This document shows, piece by piece, positions 58,250 through 64,000 of a stretch of 64,000 bases of DNA. Source of the DNA: a bacterium (lineage in GTDB: Bacteria; Vulcanimicrobiota; Vulcanimicrobiia; Vulcanimicrobiales; SCRA01); the NCBI GenBank assembly GCA_004298675.1, contig SCRI01000047.1, positions 1 to 64,000 on the forward strand. Direction: 5' to 3'. The stretch's first letter is position 1; every line of letters starts with the position of its first letter. The translations under genes were made by a program, and so were the position numbers. A model generated the notes under the pieces. That model saw only the letters and a list, made by a program, of their open reading frames with translations, did no database searches and had not been told where the DNA came from.

Positions 58250-60283
58250 TCAGCGTGGGAAAGCGGCGGGGACGCCGCCGTCAACGGTGAGCACGCAGCC
58301 GGTGGTGGCACGAGCCGTGGCGAGATAGCGGAATGCCTGTGCGACGTCTTCCGCCTGCACCTCCCGGTGCAGCAGGTTGCCACGGAAGTACTCCGCGCTG
58401 GTGACGCCGTGCGCGGCGGCGCGCTGCGCGACGAGCTCCGGCGTGAAGAGCCCGGTGCGGACGCGATCGGCATTGACGGCATTGGCGCGGATGCCGTAGC
58501 GCCCACCGTCGAGCGCATATTGGCGCATCAAAGCCAACGCCGCGGTCTTCGCGACGCCGTACGGGCCGAAGCCGGCGCTCTGCGCGAAGGCCTGCTTGGA
58601 AAGATTGAAGAGCAGCGTGCCGCCGCAGCCCTGGGTCAGGAACGCTTCGAAGGCCGCGCGCGCCAGGCGCCGGTGCGCGTGAAAGTTCACGTCCAGCGAC
58701 CGCGTCAGCGCCGCCTCACCCTCGTCGGTGTCCAGGAAGCCTGCCGGCGCGATGCCGGCGTTGCTGACCACGACGTCGATGCCGCCGAACGCATCGCAGC
58801 ACGCGTTCACCACCGTCTCGCCGGCGTCTGCCGCCGTCACGTCGCAGCGCGCGGAGGCGATACGGGTGCCGTAGCGCTCTAAGTGCGCAGCCGCGCGCTC
58901 GAGCGCCTCGCCGTCGCGGTCGGCGATCAGTACGTGCGCGTCGTGGCGTGCGTACTCTTCGGCGACGGCTAGGCCGATGCCGCTGGCGCCGCCGGTCACG
59001 GCGGCGATGCTGCCCGTCAGCGGCGCGGGAGCGCGCGCAGCGCCGTCCACCTTGGCGCGCTCCAGCGGCCAGTATTCCATCTCGAAGAGCTGGAGCTCGG
59101 AGATGGGCTGGTAGCGCCCCAGGGCCTCGGCCTGCAAGATCGTGTGCGCGCTGTGCGCGGCGATGTCGCAGGCTGCACGGGCCGCGCCGGCGGTCTCACC
59201 AAAGGCGCAGATGCCGAGTCCTGGCAGCACCACCACGCGCGGCAGGGGATCCAGCGGCGCGCGGGCGCCCAAGCGCGCCGATCCTTGTTCGACGTAATGC
59301 TCGTAGCGCGCGGCGTACGCATCGAGCGCGGCGTCGATCCGCGCGCGCTCCGTTGCCGCGGCATCCGGTGCGAGGACCAGCGGCCACGGCCGCGTGCGCA
59401 GCACGTGGTCCGGCGTGATCGGCCCGCGCGCGCACAGTTGCTCCGCGTCCTCGCGCAGCGAGAGCGCCAGTGCCGCCCCATCGTCGCTCCAGCAGCCCAG
59501 CCAGCGTGAGCCCCGCTCGGCCAGCGCCCCGCGCAGTGCCAGCATGGCGTTGCGCCGCCGCGTGTGATCGGGCGCGAAGGCCGGGAGGGAGAAGGCGCAT
59601 GCGCGCCCCAGCTCGCGCTCGGCTTCGTCGACGGCCTCCACCATGCGTTCGTAGGATTGGCGCGCGTTCTCCCCTGCCGTAAAGAGGCCGTGTTTTGCCA
59701 AGATGATCAGGGACGGGTTGGAGTGCTCGCGCAGCGCCGCTTGCGCGCGTTTGGCCAGCGTGAAGCCGGGCATCCCGTATTCCAGCACGAGCGCCCGCGG
59801 CCCGAACAGCGCGCGGGCGCGCGCCACGCCGTCGGGCTGATCGGTGAGCGCGAGGATAGCGTCGGCGTGCGTGTGATCCACGAAGCGCTGCGGCAGCAGC
59901 GCATGCAGCAGCGCTTCGACGGAGGGGTTGGGGGAGCGGAAGTCCAGCAGGTGCGTGCGCTGCTGATTGACCATCTCCTCGTCGCTCAGGTGCTCCTGTT
60001 CGAGCATGCGGTGCAGATGGTCTAAGCGTAGCGCGGGGAAGCCCTGCGGCTCGATGGTGGCGAGGTCCCAGCCGCTGCCTTTGACGTAGAGTACGTCTAC
60101 CTCGCCGTCGACGGCAGCGCGCGCTTGGGTCTTCACCGAGGTGTTGCCCCCGCCGTGGAGGACGAGCGAGGGATCGCCTCCGATCAGGCGCGAGGTATAG
60201 ATGCGCAGCGCCAGATCGTCACCCCACGCACGATAGCGCTCGAGAAAGCGCGCGGCTTCGCGCTCGTCGTACCGGCTGATCAT
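58250..60283 (-). CDS. Bifunctional class II aldolase / short-chain dehydrogenase
   Basis: A 677-aa fusion. The aldolase part (about 1-430) has LVLHGGGNTSVKTQAR, RFVDHTHADAILALTD with metal His, and LIILAKHGLFTAGEN. The SDR part (about 440-677) has VTGGASGIGLAVAEEYA, VVSNAGIAPAG and the YxxxK pair in FGPYGVAKTAALALMR. Such fusions are known as rhamnulose-phosphate aldolase/lactaldehyde dehydrogenase-type enzymes. Together with the neighbouring Hyi-like gene this suggests deoxy-sugar breakdown. ATG 60283 chosen; divergent from folP with ~60 bp between. Confidence 0.92.
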   Translation of the reverse strand: MISRYDEREAARFLERYRAWGDDLALRIYTSRLIGGDPSLVLHGGGNTSVKTQARAAVDGEVDVLYVKGSGWDLATIEPQGFPALRLDHLHRMLEQEHLSDEEMVNQQRTHLLDFRSPNPSVEALLHALLPQRFVDHTHADAILALTDQPDGVARARALFGPRALVLEYGMPGFTLAKRAQAALREHSNPSLIILAKHGLFTAGENARQSYERMVEAVDEAERELGRACAFSLPAFAPDHTRRRNAMLALRGALAERGSRWLGCWSDDGAALALSLREDAEQLCARGPITPDHVLRTRPWPLVLAPDAAATERARIDAALDAYAARYEHYVEQGSARLGARAPLDPLPRVVVLPGLGICAFGETAGAARAACDIAAHSAHTILQAEALGRYQPISELQLFEMEYWPLERAKVDGAARAPAPLTGSIAAVTGGASGIGLAVAEEYARHDAHVLIADRDGEALERAAAHLERYGTRIASARCDVTAADAGETVVNACCDAFGGIDVVVSNAGIAPAGFLDTDEGEAALTRSLDVNFHAHRRLARAAFEAFLTQGCGGTLLFNLSKQAFAQSAGFGPYGVAKTAALALMRQYALDGGRYGIRANAVNADRVRTGLFTPELVAQRAAAHGVTSAEYFRGNLLHREVQAEDVAQAFRYLATARATTGCVLTVDGGVPAAFPR

Positions 60284-60343
60284 GAGCCGCGGCTTCGCCG
60301 CTCCAGGGGGGCTTATCCGCCCCACCGAATAACCAGGCCTCCC

Positions 60344-61480
60344 ATGTTCGTCCGCACGCTCTCACCCGCGCGCATGCGCGGCGGTCCACTTGCCTCCGCC
60401 GCCACCGCCCGTGCCGTGGCGCTCGACGCCTTGGGCGAGGAGCTGGCCGCGCGCGTTGCCGCGAGAGCCTGCGCAAGCGGTCTCGCCGTGCTGGCGGCGG
60501 CAGGCTCGCTGCAGCTAGCCGGTACGTTGGCGCAGTACGACGCCGCCGCGGCCGCGGCGGAGGGTGACGTGGGGACGGCGCTGGCAGGCGCGGCTCAGGC
60601 CGTGCGCAACGCCATGGATACGCCTGCGCGGTTGCAGGTGGGGCGCTTCAGCCTGGGCTTGGAGCGGGCGCTCGTGATGGGCATCCTCAACGTGGCCAAG
60701 GAGTCGTTTTACGACGGCGGGCGCTATCGCGGCGTGGACGGCGCGCTCGAGCGCGCCGGGCAGATGCTGGCCGAAGGCGCCGACATCGTCGACGTCGGCG
60801 GACAGTCCTATAATGCCGTGACGCCTCCGGTGAGCCAGGAAGAAGAGCGGGGGCGCGTGGTACCGGTGGTGGAGGCGCTGGTGCGCGCCTTTCCCGGCGT
60901 GGTGATCTCGGTGGACACCGTCCGTTCCGCCGTGGCACGCGCGGCGCTGGAAGCGGGCGCCGCGATCATCAACGATTGTAGCGGCAACGCCGATCCCGGC
61001 ATGGCGGCCGTGTGCGCGGCTTACGGCGCGGGCGACGTGATCGTCCATTTGAAGGGCCGCCTCAAAGTACGCGAACCGGAGCAGTACGTCTACGGCGACG
61101 TCACCGCCGAGATCGTGCGCGTGCTCGAGGAGCGCTGCGGCGCGGCGCTCGCGGCCGGCGTGCGCGCGCAATCGCTGATCGTCGATCCCGGCCTGGAGTT
61201 CGGGAAGGAGCCGTACGACGATCTCACGATCGTCGAGCGTCTGGAAGAGTTCATGGCGCTGGGGTATCCGGTGCTCGTTGCGGCTTCGCGCAAGAGTTTC
61301 ATGGGGCGGCTCTTTGCGTTGCCGGCAGCGGAGTTGTTGGCTCCCAGTGCCGCCGTCGCCGCCTATAGCGTTCTCGCCGGTGCGCGCATCATTCGCGCCC
61401 ACGACATCCAATTCACGGTCCGGCTCGTCAAGATGCTGGAGGCGATCTCCTCGGACCGCAAGCGTGAGCTCGTCCCATAG
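60344..61480 (+). CDS. folP: Dihydropteroate synthase, divergent, with N-terminal extension
   Basis: A 378-aa protein. The TIM barrel starts at about residue 112 with VMGILNVAKESFYDGG (usual form ILNVTPDSFSDGG); GADIVDVGGQSYN (usual IGGESTRP), ISVDTVRSAVA, AAIINDCSGN, IVDPGLEFGK, ASRKSFMGRLF and IIRAHDIQ follow. The pABA/pterin loops are altered: no Thr-Arg-Pro in loop 2. The ~110-residue N-terminal Ala-rich extension is not in standard FolP. It joins pterin pyrophosphate to pABA. ATG 60344; the folK-folE2 gene starts 9 bp after the stop, supporting a folate role. Confidence 0.85.
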   Translation: MFVRTLSPARMRGGPLASAATARAVALDALGEELAARVAARACASGLAVLAAAGSLQLAGTLAQYDAAAAAAEGDVGTALAGAAQAVRNAMDTPARLQVGRFSLGLERALVMGILNVAKESFYDGGRYRGVDGALERAGQMLAEGADIVDVGGQSYNAVTPPVSQEEERGRVVPVVEALVRAFPGVVISVDTVRSAVARAALEAGAAIINDCSGNADPGMAAVCAAYGAGDVIVHLKGRLKVREPEQYVYGDVTAEIVRVLEERCGAALAAGVRAQSLIVDPGLEFGKEPYDDLTIVERLEEFMALGYPVLVAASRKSFMGRLFALPAAELLAPSAAVAAYSVLAGARIIRAHDIQFTVRLVKMLEAISSDRKRELVP

Positions 61481-61489
61481 GAATGGACC

Positions 61490-63007
61490 ATGGGTGAAAC
61501 GGTTTATCTCGGCTTAGGCTCCAATCTCGGGGACCGGCAGGCCAACCTGCTGCAGGCCCTGCAGAAGCTGCGCGTGCACGCTCGCATCGTGCGGGTCAGC
61601 GCTACCTATCGTACGCGGCCTTTCGGCGCGGTGAGCGGGCCCGAATTCCTCAATGCGGCCGTGGCCGTGGAGACCGAGCTCGAGCCGCCTGCGTTCGAGC
61701 GCGCGCTGCGCCGCGTGGAGGAGGCGGTGGGCCGTCAGCGCGGCGATCTCGGCGTGGGCGTCAAGGCGCCGACGGCGGCGCGCTGCATCGACATCGACAT
61801 CCTGCTGTGGGGCGAGCGCTGCGCCGACTTCGGCCGTTTCTCCGTGCCCCATCCCTACCTTGCGCAACGCCCTTACAACCTGGTGCCGTTAGCGGAGATC
61901 GCCGCCGACGTTTGCGAGCCGCGCAGCGGCCACACCATCGGCGCATTGGCCGCGGCCGTCAACGTCAGCGGCATCGAGCGGCAACGGCGCGGACTGCACT
62001 TCCAGACCGACCGTCAGGAGCAGGAGCCGGAAGTGCACCTCGCGCTGGATCGCGTGGGCGTCTCGGGCGTGCGGCGGATGCTGCGGCTGGATCTAGGCGG
62101 CCGTGAGCAGACGCTCGTCGGCGAGTTCTCGATGTTGGCGGACTTGCGCCCCGAGCAGTCCGGCGTCCACATGTCACGTTTCTCGGAGCTGCTCGAAGAG
62201 GCGCTGCTCGACGTATTGGAGGAGAGCGAGCCTTTGCGCGCCGAGGAGCTGAGCGCGCGGGTGGCGCGTGCGATCGTGGTCTCTCAGCGTGCCTCGCGCG
62301 CCGAGGTGCGTCTGCGCGCGGATTTCGGCCTCGAGCGCTGGACGCCGGTCTCCGGTAAGCGCGGCGAGGAGATGTACGCGCTGATCGGTTTAGCCTGCGC
62401 CGACGCGCGTTCGAACGGCGGCCACGAGCCCGTGCTGCGCCGCGCCGTGGGCGTGGAGGCCGAGGGCATGACGGCCTGTCCCTGCGCGCAGGCGATGGTG
62501 CGCGAGCACTCGCTGCGCGCATTGATAGATGCGGGCTTCGACGAGGCTGCGGCGCAGCGCGCACTCGATGCGCTGCCGGTCGCGACGCACAATCAACGCG
62601 GTCGCGGCACGCTGCTGGTCGGCTTGGTCGAAGAGTCTCCCGAGAGCGTGCAACCGGAGACGCTGGTGGAGATCGTCGAGAACGCGATGTCCAGTGAGAC
62701 CTACGGTCTGCTCAAGCGTCCCGATGAGTTCTTCGTCGTGAACAAAGCGCACCAGAACCCCAAGTTCGTGGAGGACGTGGTGCGCGGAATCCTCGCACGC
62801 GCCCTCGACGTCTACGCGGACTTTCCGGACCAGACGTTTCTCGCCGCCACGCAGATCAACTACGAGTCGATTCACAAGCACGATGCGCTGGCCGAGGCGT
62901 ACGGGACGTTCGGCGAGCTGCGCCGCGAGCTTGGCGGTGAGCGCGTCCCCTGCAAGACGGATCTCCAGAGCTGGCTCGCGGCCTATCCCACGCGAGCGCT
63001 GCGGTGA
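61490..63007 (+). CDS. FolK-FolE2 fusion: HPPK plus type IB GTP cyclohydrolase
   Basis: A 505-aa two-domain folate enzyme. Residues 1-160 are 6-hydroxymethyl-dihydropterin pyrophosphokinase: YLGLGSNLGDRQANL, YRTRPFG, FLNAAVAVET, CIDIDILLWG and VPHPYLAQRPYNLVPL. Residues about 175-485 are FolE2/MptA-type GTP cyclohydrolase: GVHMSRFSELLEE, GMTACPCAQAM with zinc Cys330/Cys332, THNQRGRGTL and SSETYGLLKRPDEFFVV. THNQR and ACPCAQ look closer to archaeal MptA than to bacterial FolE2 (AHNQRS). The first and third-to-last steps of pterin synthesis are thus in one chain, next to folP. No FolB is seen. GTGA overlap with the next gene. Confidence 0.88.
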   Translation: MGETVYLGLGSNLGDRQANLLQALQKLRVHARIVRVSATYRTRPFGAVSGPEFLNAAVAVETELEPPAFERALRRVEEAVGRQRGDLGVGVKAPTAARCIDIDILLWGERCADFGRFSVPHPYLAQRPYNLVPLAEIAADVCEPRSGHTIGALAAAVNVSGIERQRRGLHFQTDRQEQEPEVHLALDRVGVSGVRRMLRLDLGGREQTLVGEFSMLADLRPEQSGVHMSRFSELLEEALLDVLEESEPLRAEELSARVARAIVVSQRASRAEVRLRADFGLERWTPVSGKRGEEMYALIGLACADARSNGGHEPVLRRAVGVEAEGMTACPCAQAMVREHSLRALIDAGFDEAAAQRALDALPVATHNQRGRGTLLVGLVEESPESVQPETLVEIVENAMSSETYGLLKRPDEFFVVNKAHQNPKFVEDVVRGILARALDVYADFPDQTFLAATQINYESIHKHDALAEAYGTFGELRRELGGERVPCKTDLQSWLAAYPTRALR

Positions 63008-64000
63008 TCCCTGCGCTGGAGATCTGGGCCTCCCCCGAGCCCACGGCGGCGCGAATAGACGAGCACAACCGCCGCGATCAATTGCGCGAGACGGGCCATG
63101 CGGAGCGCTTCGGCGACGTCGAGCTGCTGGCGAGTCTGGGCGTCAGCCACGTGCGCTATCCGGTGCTGTGGGAGCAGGGAGAGCGCGGCCTGGCATGGGC
63201 GGCCCCACGCCTCGCGTACTTGCGGGCGCGCGGCATCTCGCCCATCGTCACGCTGCTGCATCACGGCAGCGGCCCCGATGACAGCTCGCTGATCGATCCC
63301 GCCTTTCCCGAGCGTTTCGCGCGTCATGCTCGTGCGGTCGCACAGCGTTTTCCTTGGGTCGAGCGCTGGACGCCGGTCAACGAGCCCTTGACCACGGCGC
63401 GCTTCTCCACGCTCTACGGCCACTGGTATCCCAACCTCGTCGACGACCATGCCGCGTTCGGACGGGCGCTGACGCTCCAGGCGCGCGCGATCATCCTGGC
63501 CATGGCGCAGATCCGCTGCGTCAACCCGGCGGCGCGCTTGATGTTGACGGAGGATCTGCAAGGCTTTCACGCCGATGCGGCGCACGCGGTCTACGCCCAG
63601 CATCTGCGCGAGCGCTCCTTTCTCTCCGCCGAGATCCTCATGGGGCGGATCGTGCCGGGGCACCCGTTGTGGCGTTACTTGACGCTGCGCTGCGCGGTTC
63701 CGCCGGGGGAGCTGGCGTGGCTGGCACGCCATTCCACGCCGCCGGACCTGATGGGCTGGAACTACTATCCGCACTCCGAGCGCGCACTGTTGGATCGCGG
63801 CGGTGCGCTGCGGGACGTGTCGGCCGCCTTGGCGTGCCGCGAGGTCATCTCGCCGCTGCCGTTGCTGCGCGCGGCTTACGCACGGCTGGGCCTGCCGCTG
63901 GCGCTCTCGGAGGTACACCTCGACGGCAGCGCGGAGGAGCGTTGCCGCTGGCTGGAGCTGCGCTGGCGCGAGGCGATGGCGCTGCGCGCGGAGGGCGTGC
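63004..64000 (+). CDS. Family 1 glycoside hydrolase-like protein, 5' part
   Basis: About 332 residues are visible; the gene runs off the window. VSHVRYPVLWEQ, WTPVNEPLTTARF (NEP acid/base Glu) and LALSEVHLDGS (nucleophile-type Glu) match the GH1-like module that in many bacteria is fused to an RmlD-type dTDP-4-dehydrorhamnose reductase. GTG 63004 overlaps the folK-folE2 stop. Whether the reductase domain follows cannot be seen. The link to folate genes is probably only genomic packing. Confidence 0.78.
   Translation, partial: MIPALEIWASPEPTAARIDEHNRRDQLRETGHAERFGDVELLASLGVSHVRYPVLWEQGERGLAWAAPRLAYLRARGISPIVTLLHHGSGPDDSSLIDPAFPERFARHARAVAQRFPWVERWTPVNEPLTTARFSTLYGHWYPNLVDDHAAFGRALTLQARAIILAMAQIRCVNPAARLMLTEDLQGFHADAAHAVYAQHLRERSFLSAEILMGRIVPGHPLWRYLTLRCAVPPGELAWLARHSTPPDLMGWNYYPHSERALLDRGGALRDVSAALACREVISPLPLLRAAYARLGLPLALSEVHLDGSAEERCRWLELRWREAMALRAEGV

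Noticed and set aside
1-64000. CRISPR arrays, insertion sequences, prophage or att sites
   Set aside because: No regularly spaced repeats, transposase or integrase genes, or terminal inverted repeats were seen; the tRNA-Thr gene shows no nearby duplicated 3' end by eye.

Overview
The window is gene-dense, GC-rich bacterial chromosome. Genes are tightly packed, with many ATGA, GTGA or TTGA stop-start overlaps, frequent GTG and TTG starts, and AGGAGG-type ribosome binding sites. The rpsF-ssb-rpsR-rplI-lonB-dnaB core resembles the ribosomal/replication cluster of Firmicutes and other Terrabacteria. Together with the soil-type catabolic genes it suggests an uncultured high-GC lineage such as Eremiobacterota (WPS-2) or Dormibacterota. 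That placement is inference; no marker here fixes a phylum.

Layout. 1-8.5 kb: ribosomal and replication core, interrupted by a glnA-like gene, a uracil-DNA glycosylase-like gene and a small secreted protein. 8.5-12.2 kb: gamma-carbonic-anhydrase-like protein, beta-CASP nuclease, LOG-family protein, a 54-aa metallothionein-like protein and tRNA-Thr(CGT). 12.2-36 kb: a large accessory catabolic and uptake region. It holds two local regulators (TetR, GntR) with visible operators, three LIV-type substrate-binding proteins around one livFGMH transporter, aldehyde and alcohol dehydrogenases, an ACMSD-like amidohydrolase, an isochorismatase-like hydrolase, a CocE-like hydrolase, a PuuE-like deacetylase, an enoyl-CoA hydratase, an M24 peptidase homologue with an altered metal site, and a compact rifampin-phosphotransferase-like dikinase. 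36-43.3 kb: an aerobic hybrid benzoate (box) island with benzoate-CoA ligase, a flavodoxin, BoxR, BoxC and BoxB, with BoxR-type inverted repeats at both promoters. 43.4-49.6 kb: a six-gene surface-glycan operon (GT2, DegT aminotransferase, Gfo/Idh, hexapeptide acetyltransferase, FAD oxidoreductase, polysaccharide deacetylase). 49.5-56 kb: branched-chain amino-acid synthesis, with leuA facing away from ilvB-ilvN-ilvC-leuC-leuD. 56-64 kb: GAF-GGDEF diguanylate cyclase, AhpD-like protein, hydroxypyruvate-isomerase-like protein, aldolase/SDR fusion, folP, a folK-folE2 fusion, and the start of a GH1-like protein.

The strongest regulatory finds are not apparent from the large genes alone. First, both leuA and ilvB are preceded by short leader ORFs rich in Leu, or in Ile/Leu/Val, each followed by a strong intrinsic terminator. 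This makes a back-to-back pair of amino-acid attenuators in about 400 bp. Second, an identical 16-bp palindrome sits on the -10 box of two promoters flanking the TetR gene; both promoters share the same TTGACA-17-TTTTAT layout. Third, a 10-bp inverted repeat lies in the box divergent promoter and a one-mismatch copy lies on the boxC -10 box. Other points of note are the FolK-FolE2 fusion, a box cluster with flavodoxin but no BoxA, and five convergent gene pairs whose stop codons overlap within a 4-bp CTAG, TTAA or CTAA.
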